Shown here one piece after another: positions 1 to 6,685 of a stretch of DNA of 17,511 nucleotides; position 1 is the stretch's first letter, and every line of letters begins with the position of its first letter. Source of the DNA: Fredericiella sp038205395. GTDB lineage: Bacteria; Chloroflexota; Anaerolineae; Caldilineales; Caldilineaceae. The position numbers and the translations under genes are program-made. The stretch spans positions 1-17,511 of the forward strand of contig JBBRBX010000107.1 of assembly GCA_038205395.1 (NCBI GenBank), given 5' to 3'. The notes beneath the pieces are model-generated. The model did no database searches. It saw only the letters and a program-made list of their open reading frames with translations, and was not told the origin of the DNA.

Positions 1-4
1 CATG

Positions 5-64
5 ATGGTCTCCTTTCTGGCGGGGGATGGTTTGGTTACTTTGATCTTACCAGAAGGAGACCAT
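5..64. repeat. Imperfect inverted repeat with 29-nt loop
   Basis: Bases 5-20 (ATGGTCTCCTTTCTGG) are the reverse complement of 50-64 except for one extra T, leaving a 29-nt loop. No T-tract follows, so it is not a classical terminator. It could be the end of a mobile element or the foot of a structured leader. I cannot decide, because the sequence further upstream is outside the window. Confidence 0.5.
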
Positions 65-88
65 TTCTGCTGGACGCTCGCAGCGACC

Positions 89-178
89 CCAATCTTATGT
101 TTTGTGCCAGGTCGTCGGCCTGCTGCCGCCATCCAGCCCCAGAGCGCCGCTGCGCCTGACACCAATCTTATGTTATGT
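89..178 (+). repeat. Two copies of a 17-bp direct repeat upstream of the EAD1-TIR gene
   Basis: CCAATCTTATGTTTTGT at 89-105 recurs at 162-178 with a single mismatch, 73 bp apart. The second copy ends 19 bp before the chosen start codon of the first gene. Both copies contain TATGTT, which resembles a weak -10, but I see no matching -35. They may be protein-binding sites, or internal repeats of a transposable-element end (see the inverted repeat at 5-64). Confidence 0.4.
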
Positions 179-197
179 CCAACCCTCCTTGTCACGA

Positions 198-1754
198 ATG
201 GACCTTGCCATGCAGTTGACCGGAAAGCAAGTACAACAGATTCAAGACGCCTTGCTCGACGGGTATCGGACCAAGGATGAGTTGGCCATGATGGTGTTCG
301 TCAGGCTGGAGCAAAACCTGGAAGCCATCACCGTTGGCGCCAATCTACGTGTGATCATCTTCAATCTCGTGAGTTGGGCCGCACAGACTGACCGGGTCGA
401 CGACCTTATTCAAGGTGCGAGCGACTACAATCCCGACAACGAGGTATTGCAGCAGATCGCAAAGGAATGGCGCGCCACGATGTCGAGTCAGGCAGCCGTC
501 CAGCCAGCCGCAGCTGCCACTTCCAGTCCCCCAACCGGACGCGTATCCGTCGACCTGTTCCTCAGCTACAGTCGGAAAGACCTCGCCAGCATGCGCAGCG
601 TACGCGATAGCCTGCGTGAGGCGGAATTGTCGGTGTGGACGGATGAAGGGTTGGAACCGGGCACACCCGGTTGGCAGGCAGCCATCGCGGACGCTATTGG
701 CCAGGCGCAGGCAATGGTGGTGTTGCTATCGCCCGATGCAAAAGACTCTGCCTGGGTTGGCAATGAAGTCACGTACGCTCAGCTTATGGGCAAGCGTGTC
801 TTTACTGCGTTGGTAGCTGGTGAGGCGCTATGCGCGGTACCGATCAATTTGGTCGGCGTGCAGTGGGTCGATGGTAGGCAAGACCTGCGCCGGGCAGTCG
901 CTCAAGAACTACGACCGGCGATTTTGCGCTACTTGCACAGACCTCAGATGATCCTGCCGCCGATTGAGTTTGATTGGGTGGTCATCCCGGCCGGTGAATT
1001 CCTGATGGGAAGCGACAAAAGCAAGGACAAGCAGGCAGACGACGACGAGACGCGGCAGCACAAGCTATATCTGCCGGAATTTCGGATCGCACGTGTGCCG
1101 GTTACGGTAGCGCAGTTCGCAATGTTTGTTGAAGCCACGTCATATACCACTACTGCCGAGGAGCGCGGTTCGGCATGGGCTTGGAACGGGTCAGAATGGG
1201 AGGAGGTGAAAGGGGCGAATTGGGCGCATCCACGTGGGCCGGACAGCAATGTGAAGCAGAAGGCTGACCATCCCGTAACATGTGTCTCGTGGCATGACGC
1301 AAAGGCCTTCAGCACTTGGGCCGCCGTTCGTTTGCCTACCGAAGCCGAGTGGGAGAAGGCGGCGCGCGGCACAGATGGGCGAATCTGGCCGTGGGGCAAC
1401 CAGAAACCCAACAAAGAGCTGTGTAATTTCAACATGGACGTGGGAGACACGACCGTGGTGGGTAGCTATCCGAAAGGAGCAAGTCCTTATGGGGTACTGG
1501 ATGCAGCAGGGAATGTATGGGAGTGGACGAGCAGCCTGTGGGGTGATGATGTCAGCAAACCTACGTACGGCTATCCATACAAGCCAGATGACGGGCGCGA
1601 GAATCTAGGCGCTCCGGACAGCGTGCGGCGCACGTTGCGCGGCGGCGCTTGGAGCAGCGGCGGCAACCTTGTGCGCTGCGCCTACCGGGACGACGCCCTT
1701 CCGAACCTCAGGTTCGACAGTGTTGGTTTCCGTGTTTTGTCCCCCGGCGGTTGA
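198..1754 (+). CDS. EAD1-TIR-FGE/C-type-lectin protein, DGR variable protein 1
   Basis: This 518-residue protein has three parts. Residues 5-92 are an effector-associated domain 1 (EAD1): LTGKQ start, hydrophobic helices, NPDN near the end. After an Ala/Pro/Ser linker, residues 116-245 form a TIR domain with FLSYSRKD at the first strand and WVGNEVTYA in the helix that carries the NADase glutamate (E190). Residues about 252-518 are a formylglycine-generating-enzyme (FGE)-like domain with a C-type lectin fold (IPAGEFLMG, RLPTEAEWEKAARGTDGR, NVWEWT, GFRVLSPGG). The last 40 residues are the DGR variable region. TIR domains of this kind cleave NAD+ when clustered, so the inferred role is a cytosolic sensor-effector in defence or self-recognition. 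I chose ATG 198 because the EAD1 begins there. An in-frame ATG at 210 is possible, and no good Shine-Dalgarno sequence precedes either. Of the two FGE active-site cysteines only the second is kept (VRC), so sulfatase maturation is unlikely. Confidence 0.88.
   Translation: MDLAMQLTGKQVQQIQDALLDGYRTKDELAMMVFVRLEQNLEAITVGANLRVIIFNLVSWAAQTDRVDDLIQGASDYNPDNEVLQQIAKEWRATMSSQAAVQPAAAATSSPPTGRVSVDLFLSYSRKDLASMRSVRDSLREAELSVWTDEGLEPGTPGWQAAIADAIGQAQAMVVLLSPDAKDSAWVGNEVTYAQLMGKRVFTALVAGEALCAVPINLVGVQWVDGRQDLRRAVAQELRPAILRYLHRPQMILPPIEFDWVVIPAGEFLMGSDKSKDKQADDDETRQHKLYLPEFRIARVPVTVAQFAMFVEATSYTTTAEERGSAWAWNGSEWEEVKGANWAHPRGPDSNVKQKADHPVTCVSWHDAKAFSTWAAVRLPTEAEWEKAARGTDGRIWPWGNQKPNKELCNFNMDVGDTTVVGSYPKGASPYGVLDAAGNVWEWTSSLWGDDVSKPTYGYPYKPDDGRENLGAPDSVRRTLRGGAWSSGGNLVRCAYRDDALPNLRFDSVGFRVLSPGG
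1632..1748 (+). repeat. DGR variable region VR1 (diverged from the TR)
   Basis: This 117-bp stretch aligns without gaps to the template repeat at 3364-3480. It differs at about 23 TR adenines and about 19 non-adenine positions, including a five-base cluster near its 5' end (GSF in the TR, GAW here). The 3' end, GGTTTCCGTGTTTTGTCCC, is identical to the TR and VR2 and marks the likely initiation-of-mutagenic-homing core. The non-adenine changes mean it is either an old target that has drifted or one served by another TR. Confidence 0.75.
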
Positions 1755-1866
1755 TACGATGGGCTCTGGCGACTCTGGCCTCTGGTGAAGCTCTGTCACT
1801 CTGTTCTCTCTGGCTGGGGGGCGTGGGGGAGCGCAGCCCCCCACATCCAATGCCGCCGTCAGGCGG
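1751..1866 (+). promoter_or_regulatory. Conserved post-VR1 segment with two hairpins
   Basis: Bases 1751-1785 match 6374-6408 downstream of VR2 with one mismatch. Two hairpins follow: GTGGGGG/CCCCCAC spanning about 1823-1844, and CCGCC-GTCA-GGCGG at 1853-1866, which is followed by GAATTTT and could also act as a weak terminator. Hairpins just after the VR are known to promote target recognition in DGR retrohoming. Their conservation after both VRs but not after the TR supports that role, but transcription termination is an alternative. Confidence 0.5.
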
Positions 1867-1895
1867 GCGAATTTTCACGCTAAATAAGGACGGTC

Positions 1896-2954
1896 ATGGT
1901 CACACAAGTCACGGGCACATACGCCGACATCTACGCCTGGGAGAACTTGTACGCGGCCTATCGCAAGGCGGCCAAGGGAAAACGGGGTCACAGTGCCGCC
2001 GCGCGCTTCGAGTACCGGCTGGAAGACAACCTGATCCGCCTCCAGGATGAACTGGTCCAAGAAACCTATTGGCCCGGCCCATACAACAACTTCACCATCC
2101 ATGAACCAAAGCGTCGTCTCATCAGCGCAGCGCCGTTCCGTGACCGCGTCGTGCATCACGCTCTGTGCCGGGTAATCGAACCTGCCTTTGAACGCAGCTT
2201 CATCGACCACTCGTATGCCAACCGCGTCGGCAAAGGCACCCATCGCGCGCTGGATACGTGTCAACAATGGGCGAAAGATTACCCGTACGTACTTCAGTGC
2301 GACGTGCGCCAGTTCTTTCCCTCCATCGACCTGCGTCTGCTGCGTACCATCCTGAACCGGCGTATCCAGGATGGCGGAATCAGGCGGTTGATTTGTCTCA
2401 TCCTCGACAGTGGGGTCGGCGTATTCGACGAGGAATACGAAATGGTTTATTTCCGTGGCGACGATTTGTTTGCCGTGAACCGGCCGCGAGGACTGCCGAT
2501 TGGCAACCTGACCAGCCAATTTTGGGCTAACTGCTACCTGAACGCATTCGACCATTTTGTGACCCGCACGCTTGGCTGTCATGCGTACTTACGGTATGTA
2601 GATGATTTCGCCCTATTCGGTTCCGACAAACATGAGTTGTGGGCATGGCGCAGCGCCGTGATCGAGCGGCTGGCGGCGCTGCGTCTCACGATTCATGAAG
2701 ATCAAGCACAGGTAAAGCCTGTCAAGCAGGGAATCCCCTTCCTCGGCTTCCAGATCTTCCCAACCCACCGCCTTCTAAAGCGGCGCAAAGGCATTGCCTA
2801 CCGCAACAAACTCCGCCTGTTGATGCGTGGATACCGCGCAGGCAAGGTGCAACGTGACCGGATCGATTGTTCAGTGCGCGGCTGGATCAATCATGTTCGC
2901 TACGGCGACACGTGGGGACTCCGCGCTGCCATGCTGAAAGCGGTGCGTCTGTGA
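1896..2954 (+). CDS. Diversity-generating retroelement reverse transcriptase
   Basis: This 352-residue reverse transcriptase copies the TR RNA into adenine-mutagenised cDNA that replaces the variable regions. Visible motifs are HSYANRVGKGTH (105-116), the catalytic strand CDVRQFFPSID (135-145, D136), PIGNLTSQFWANCYL (201-215, the GxxxSQ block typical of DGR enzymes rather than the QG of group II introns), LRYVDDFALFG (232-242, catalytic YVDD) and PFLGFQIFP (281-289). Length and motif order fit a complete DGR enzyme. The N-terminus has no maturase or endonuclease domain. ATG 1896 has AAGGA at 1886-1890. Its stop overlaps the start of the accessory gene, indicating translational coupling. Confidence 0.95.
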   Translation: MVTQVTGTYADIYAWENLYAAYRKAAKGKRGHSAAARFEYRLEDNLIRLQDELVQETYWPGPYNNFTIHEPKRRLISAAPFRDRVVHHALCRVIEPAFERSFIDHSYANRVGKGTHRALDTCQQWAKDYPYVLQCDVRQFFPSIDLRLLRTILNRRIQDGGIRRLICLILDSGVGVFDEEYEMVYFRGDDLFAVNRPRGLPIGNLTSQFWANCYLNAFDHFVTRTLGCHAYLRYVDDFALFGSDKHELWAWRSAVIERLAALRLTIHEDQAQVKPVKQGIPFLGFQIFPTHRLLKRRKGIAYRNKLRLLMRGYRAGKVQRDRIDCSVRGWINHVRYGDTWGLRAAMLKAVRL

Positions 2955-3313
2955 GCACAGATCAAGTCGAACTACCCATCTTCACCAAGACCTACGATTT
3001 TCTAGCCTGGCTTGTACCGGCGACGAATCACTTTCCACGCGCCCAGCGCCATACAGTCACGCAGAGGCTGTTAGACGCAGCTTTGGATTTTCTCGAATGT
3101 TTAGTGGACGCCAACAGTTTGCGTGGAGCGGCGCGTTTCACCGGCCTGCAGGCTGCGGACGCAGCGCTCGACAAGGTACGGCTCTATTTGCGCCTGGCTC
3201 ACCATTGGCGCTGGATCAATGCAGGTCAGTACGAGCACGTCAGCCGCATGGTTGCCGAACTGGGGCGCCTGCTGGGCGGCTGGCAGAAATTGACGAGGCA
3301 GCAACCGGCATAG
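2951..3313 (+). CDS. avd: Avd-like DGR accessory protein (four-helix bundle)
   Basis: This 120-residue, all-helical, basic protein matches the accessory-variability-determinant family. It starts VELPIFTKTYDFL, has a FPRAQR turn, repeated Leu/Ala helices, LYLRLAH, and ends with QYEHVSRMVAELGRLLGGW. Avd forms a pentamer that binds the reverse transcriptase and TR RNA and is needed for cDNA synthesis. I chose GTG 2951 because it overlaps the reverse transcriptase stop (GTGA) and places the conserved ELPIFTK motif near the N-terminus. Longer readings in this frame begin inside the reverse transcriptase gene and lack homology. Confidence 0.88.
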   Translation: MSTDQVELPIFTKTYDFLAWLVPATNHFPRAQRHTVTQRLLDAALDFLECLVDANSLRGAARFTGLQAADAALDKVRLYLRLAHHWRWINAGQYEHVSRMVAELGRLLGGWQKLTRQQPA

Positions 3314-3363
3314 TCACGCGATTCTTTGTGTGGCATAGCCGGTGAATGCAGGGGCTGGCTGAG

Positions 3364-3480
3364 ACGTTGCGCGGCGGGTCGTTCAACAACAATGACAACA
3401 ACGTCCGCTGTGCGATCCGGAACAGGAATACACCTGACAACATGAACAACAATAACGGTTTCCGTGTTTTGTCCCACGGC
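3364..3480 (+). repeat. DGR template repeat (TR)
   Basis: This is the invariant donor of the retroelement. It aligns without gaps to VR2 (6255-6371). All 18 differences are at adenines of the TR (33 adenines in total), with no C, G or T changed. Read in the target frame it is packed with AAC/AAT codons (12 Asn codons, for example SFNNNDNNVRC and DNMNNNNGF), the codon type that adenine mutagenesis diversifies most widely. It lies 50 bp after the avd gene in the same orientation as its targets. The final block has CCCACGG where both VRs have CCCCCGG, the usual small difference between the TR-side and VR-side homing sequences. Confidence 0.95.
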
Positions 3481-3690
3481 TTTCAGCTTGCCAGCTTTCC
3501 ACAGGCAAGTCCGGCATACTGCGGCGGCCACGGCTTCTGCAGCGAGGGCCGAAAGCCGGTGCAGCCAGTTCCCGTCCGAGCTTGACCCGATAGGCCGGAC
3601 AAATATAGAAGGGGTCTGCTCCCTGCTCATGACCGGTCTACGGCGGGGCTGGAGCAGACCCGCCATCCCGAAGCGGCGTAGGTGACAAGG
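3364..3690 (+). ncRNA. Probable TR RNA with structured 3' region
   Basis: The 212 bp between the TR and the NACHT gene contain no credible gene but several nested pairings. CTTGCC (3487-3492) pairs with GGCAAG (3504-3509). GTCCGGC (3509-3515) pairs with GCCGGAC (3594-3600). CTGCA (3537-3541) pairs with TGCAG (3560-3564). A perfect 11-bp inverted repeat, GGGTCTGCTCC/GGAGCAGACCC, closes 3612-3661. DGRs need a structured RNA segment downstream of the TR for self-primed cDNA synthesis, and this block is the natural candidate. The 5' end of the transcript and any processing sites cannot be seen. The last hairpin may instead separate TR transcription from the next gene. Confidence 0.55.
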
Positions 3691-3692
3691 AT

Positions 3693-6377
3693 ATGGGCGA
3701 CAAGCACAAGCTGTCAGGCACGCAGTATTCAGACCTTCAGGAGGCCATTCTTAGCGGCTACCCCGGAGCGGACGCACTGCGCGCGATGGTCAAGATCAGT
3801 CTGGAGGAGAAACTCGACCAGATTGCGGGGGGCAGCAACCTGAAGGACGTGGTTTTCAATCTCACCGGATGGGCCGAACGCAACAACCGCGTGGCCGATC
3901 TCCTGGCTGGGGCATTCAATGACAACCCCGACAATGCAAAGATTCGCGCGCTTGCCAGACGGGCGGTAGATTGGGCGTGCTGCGTTGAACGCGGCTTCAT
4001 TCTCGACGGCGAGAGAGCGTATGTCTATGCGCCACCTGAGATTGAACAGGCGTACCTGGCTGCCTTGCTCGAAGCCCTTGGCGATTGGGCGCAGAGATAC
4101 ACGCCGCTGTCGGGGACTGTCGAAGTCGCAAAGCAAACGGCTGATCGCAAACCGGCGCTGTCCATTTTCAAGATGCATCCTGCCTTGGAGAGATACGAGG
4201 AACTTGGCGCAGCCCACCCCGAGCACGCCGAGCCAAAGCCGGTCGAGGACTTGCGTCAGGCCGTGACGGAGGTACGGCGTCTGGTCGTCCTGGGTGAGCC
4301 GGGGGCCGGGAAGACGGCGACGCTCTGGCGACTGGTCTACGATTACGCAGACGAGGTGCAGAACGACCCGACAGCACCGATTCCCCTCTTAGCTCCGCTT
4401 GGCAGCTACACCGGTCCGGAACCGGTATTCGACTATCTGGCGCAAACTATCGGCGAGGATATGCGCCCATACCTGCTTGCTTACCTGCACCGGGGGCGCG
4501 TACTGCTGCTCTTGGACGGTCTCAATGAGATGCCCAGGCAGGATTATGCTGAGCGTGTGAGCAGTATCCAGGCCTTGCTGAACCGCTACCCACGCACACC
4601 CGCGGTCGTAACCTGTCGCACCCTAGATTACAAAGACGAGCCGAAACTTGAGAAGCTGCGTATCAAGGCGCTAGACGTTGATCGCCAGCGCGCGTATTTG
4701 CACAACTATCTCGGGGTGGAAGATGGTGAGCGCATGTTCTGGCAGTTGATGGGCGACGACTACTCCAATCTGTGGGTCACATGGCAAGACGCCGGAGGAA
4801 CGTGGGATGAATTCTGGCGCGGCGAGAAGATGCCCGACAGCGTATACAGTCGGACCTCACCCTATCAAGACTCGCGGTGGGCGTCGCTGCGCGCGGGGAC
4901 ACTACCGCCGCTGCTGGCATTGGGCGCAAATCCGCTGATGCTTTTCATGCTCTACCGGACGTATCAGCGTGGATCCGGTGAACTGCCGAAGAATCGCGGA
5001 CAGCTATTTGCCGATTTCGTGGAAAGCCTGTTGGAGGGGGAACACGAGCGATGCGGCGATGAAGCATGGCCGGGCGCAGATGTGCTGCGCGCCGGGCTTA
5101 CGGAGTTGGCCTATGCCATGCAGGTGGCAGGCGAGCGTGGAACCGCAGTTAGTTGGGATTGGGCCGTACAGCAATTGCCAAAAAACGATTGTGGGCCGGG
5201 GCAGATATTCAAGCCCTGTGCGGGTGCGACGCTGCTCGACGTTTCTGGTGGCCAAGTACGCTTCTTCCACCAGTTGATCCAGGAGTACTTTGCAGCGTTG
5301 GCGTGGGATGCACGAATCGGGCAAGGAGAGGACTTGAGCCGGTATTGGCCTAGTGGTTGGTTGACGCCGACCGGCTGGGAAGAGACCGCAGTCTTGCTGG
5401 CGGGCATTCGCGCGGACATGACGTTGTTTGTCGAGCAGCTGCTGCCGGTCAACCCGCCGCTGGCGGCGCGCTGCATTGCCGAGAGCGGCGGAGAACGTCC
5501 AGGGCTTGAGACAGTCAATGGTGTGCAGACGACGCTGGTCGAGATTGCCGTGAGCCGGACTGCGCCGGTAATGGAACGCAACGCTGCAGGAGATGCGCTG
5601 AACTACGTGGGCGATCCACGCCCAGGAGTGGGCGTGCGCGTAGACGGCTTGCCCGCTATCGTTTGGTGCAAGGTGACAGCGGGTGAGTTTGTGATGGGCG
5701 AGAGTCCCTCATTCCCTGTCAAGGTGGATGAGTTCTCAATCGGCAAATACCCCATCACGAACATACAGTATCAGGCATTTATAGACGATGGTGGTTACAC
5801 GGACAAGTCGAGGGGTAATTGGACGCAGGCTGGCTGGGAGTGGAAGACGGCGGGCGGCATCAGTGGTCCACGGCGATTTGGCGGTGACTTCGATCTGGCC
5901 AATCATCCAGTTGTGGGTGTGTCGTGGTACGAAGCAGTGGCGTTCTGCAACTGGCTAACCGTGAAGTTGGGAAAGCCGATCATGCTGGCGAATGAGGCGC
6001 AGTGGGAGAAGGCGGCGCGGGGAACCGACGGCAGACGATATCCGTGGGGAACGGACATCACGCCCGACCGTGCGAACTATGTCTACACGGGGATTGGATC
6101 AACCAGCGCGGTGGGGATTTTCCCGAAGGGTGAAAGCCCATATGGACTGCTGGATGCGTTGGGCAATGTGTGGGAATGGACAGGGAGCCAATATCAGAAT
6201 TACCCATACGCTGATGACGATGGGCGAGAACAGGTGGAAGGCGGCGCGGATCGCACGTTGCGCGGCGGGTCGTTCAGCGACGATGACAACTTCGTCCGCT
6301 GTGCGATCCGGCGCTGGAGTACTCCTGGCCACTTGAACCTCAATCTCGGTTTCCGTGTTTTGTCCCCCGGCAGTTGA
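3693..6377 (+). CDS. EAD1-NACHT-FGE/C-type-lectin protein, DGR variable protein 2
   Basis: This 894-residue STAND-type switch has EAD1 at residues 5-92 (LSGTQ, NPDN). A NACHT NTPase follows from about residue 190: Walker A GEPGAGKT (201-208), Walker B LLLLDGLNE (271-279) and the NACHT-typical FFHQLIQEYFAA further on. From about residue 650 it has the same FGE/C-lectin sensor as variable protein 1 (TAGEFVMGE, EAQWEKAARGTDGR, GNVWEWTG, GFRVLSPGS). The variable region is residues 855-893. NACHT proteins oligomerise after ligand binding; here the diversified lectin end would be the ligand reader and EAD1 would recruit a partner. There is no catalytic effector domain of its own, so I infer that partners supply the output, perhaps the EAD1 protease downstream. 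AGGTGA at 3680-3685 precedes ATG 3693. Confidence 0.92.
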   Translation: MGDKHKLSGTQYSDLQEAILSGYPGADALRAMVKISLEEKLDQIAGGSNLKDVVFNLTGWAERNNRVADLLAGAFNDNPDNAKIRALARRAVDWACCVERGFILDGERAYVYAPPEIEQAYLAALLEALGDWAQRYTPLSGTVEVAKQTADRKPALSIFKMHPALERYEELGAAHPEHAEPKPVEDLRQAVTEVRRLVVLGEPGAGKTATLWRLVYDYADEVQNDPTAPIPLLAPLGSYTGPEPVFDYLAQTIGEDMRPYLLAYLHRGRVLLLLDGLNEMPRQDYAERVSSIQALLNRYPRTPAVVTCRTLDYKDEPKLEKLRIKALDVDRQRAYLHNYLGVEDGERMFWQLMGDDYSNLWVTWQDAGGTWDEFWRGEKMPDSVYSRTSPYQDSRWASLRAGTLPPLLALGANPLMLFMLYRTYQRGSGELPKNRGQLFADFVESLLEGEHERCGDEAWPGADVLRAGLTELAYAMQVAGERGTAVSWDWAVQQLPKNDCGPGQIFKPCAGATLLDVSGGQVRFFHQLIQEYFAALAWDARIGQGEDLSRYWPSGWLTPTGWEETAVLLAGIRADMTLFVEQLLPVNPPLAARCIAESGGERPGLETVNGVQTTLVEIAVSRTAPVMERNAAGDALNYVGDPRPGVGVRVDGLPAIVWCKVTAGEFVMGESPSFPVKVDEFSIGKYPITNIQYQAFIDDGGYTDKSRGNWTQAGWEWKTAGGISGPRRFGGDFDLANHPVVGVSWYEAVAFCNWLTVKLGKPIMLANEAQWEKAARGTDGRRYPWGTDITPDRANYVYTGIGSTSAVGIFPKGESPYGLLDALGNVWEWTGSQYQNYPYADDDGREQVEGGADRTLRGGSFSDDDNFVRCAIRRWSTPGHLNLNLGFRVLSPGS
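6255..6371 (+). repeat. DGR variable region VR2 (active target)
   Basis: Ungapped alignment to the TR over 117 bp gives 99 identities. The 18 mismatches are A to G, T or C at TR positions 3386, 3388, 3391, 3400, 3401, 3421, 3422, 3424, 3428, 3432, 3437, 3439, 3442, 3448, 3449, 3454, 3455 and 3476. Nine of 12 TR Asn codons are recoded here (to Ser, Asp, Phe, Arg, His or Leu). No substitution at any other base means the copy from this TR is recent. Confidence 0.95.
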
Positions 6378-6485
6378 TACGTTGGGCTCTGGCGACTCTG
6401 GCCTCTGGCAGACTCTGTCTCTCTGTCCTCTCTGGCTGGGGTCTGGGGGCGCAGCGCCCCAGATCTGATACCGCCGTGAGGCGGT
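6374..6485 (+). promoter_or_regulatory. Conserved post-VR2 segment with two hairpins
   Basis: The 35 bp from the stop codon match the segment after VR1 with one mismatch. Hairpins follow: TCTGGGG...CCCCAGA with GCGC-rich inner pairs (6442-6463, one bulged G), and ACCGCC-GTGA-GGCGGT (6470-6485). The stem sequence of the first differs from the VR1 version while pairing is kept, which suggests selection on structure. Likely a DGR target-recognition cruciform, a terminator, or both. Confidence 0.5.
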
Positions 6486-6503
6486 CGAAATTTCTGTTGA
6501 GAT

Positions 6504-6532
6504 TTGACCATCTATGAAGCAGCGACTATCTG
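6504..6532 (+). promoter_or_regulatory. Weak candidate promoter for the EAD1-protease gene
   Basis: The 6378-6685 gap holds no credible gene beyond the post-VR hairpins. TTGACC (6504-6509) and TATCTG (6527-6532) are 17 bp apart, about 150 bp upstream of the next start codon. Only the -35 is a good match. A small reading frame at 6514-6702 overlaps the next start and shows no family resemblance, so I do not call it. Confidence 0.25.
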
Positions 6533-6685
6533 ATATCATTGCCAGTGACGCCCAAGTCAATGTCTCCCGAATCGGTTCTCGAACACCAAAGCGCTGGCAG
6601 GCCGTCGCGAGCTGGAAGCGTGTTAGCGTGCCCACTGTGAGTCTCTGCTCGATTGCGACGAAAGGCCAAAACAAGGAGCACTTTC

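Noticed and set aside
102..197. Longer N-terminus for the EAD1-TIR protein starting at 102
   Set aside because: The extra residues are Pro/Leu-rich with no domain, cross a direct repeat, and lack a ribosome site. The EAD1 domain starts right after ATG 198.
1605..1850. Minus-strand reading frame across VR1, with a similar one across VR2 (6099-6674)
   Set aside because: These are shadows of the FGE 3' ends. They look alike only because the two targets are homologous.
3346..3585. Open reading frame of 79 codons covering the TR, Asn-rich
   Set aside because: Its only family resemblance is the TR copy of the variable-protein C-terminus. It has no upstream domain and no ribosome site. It is the template, not a gene.
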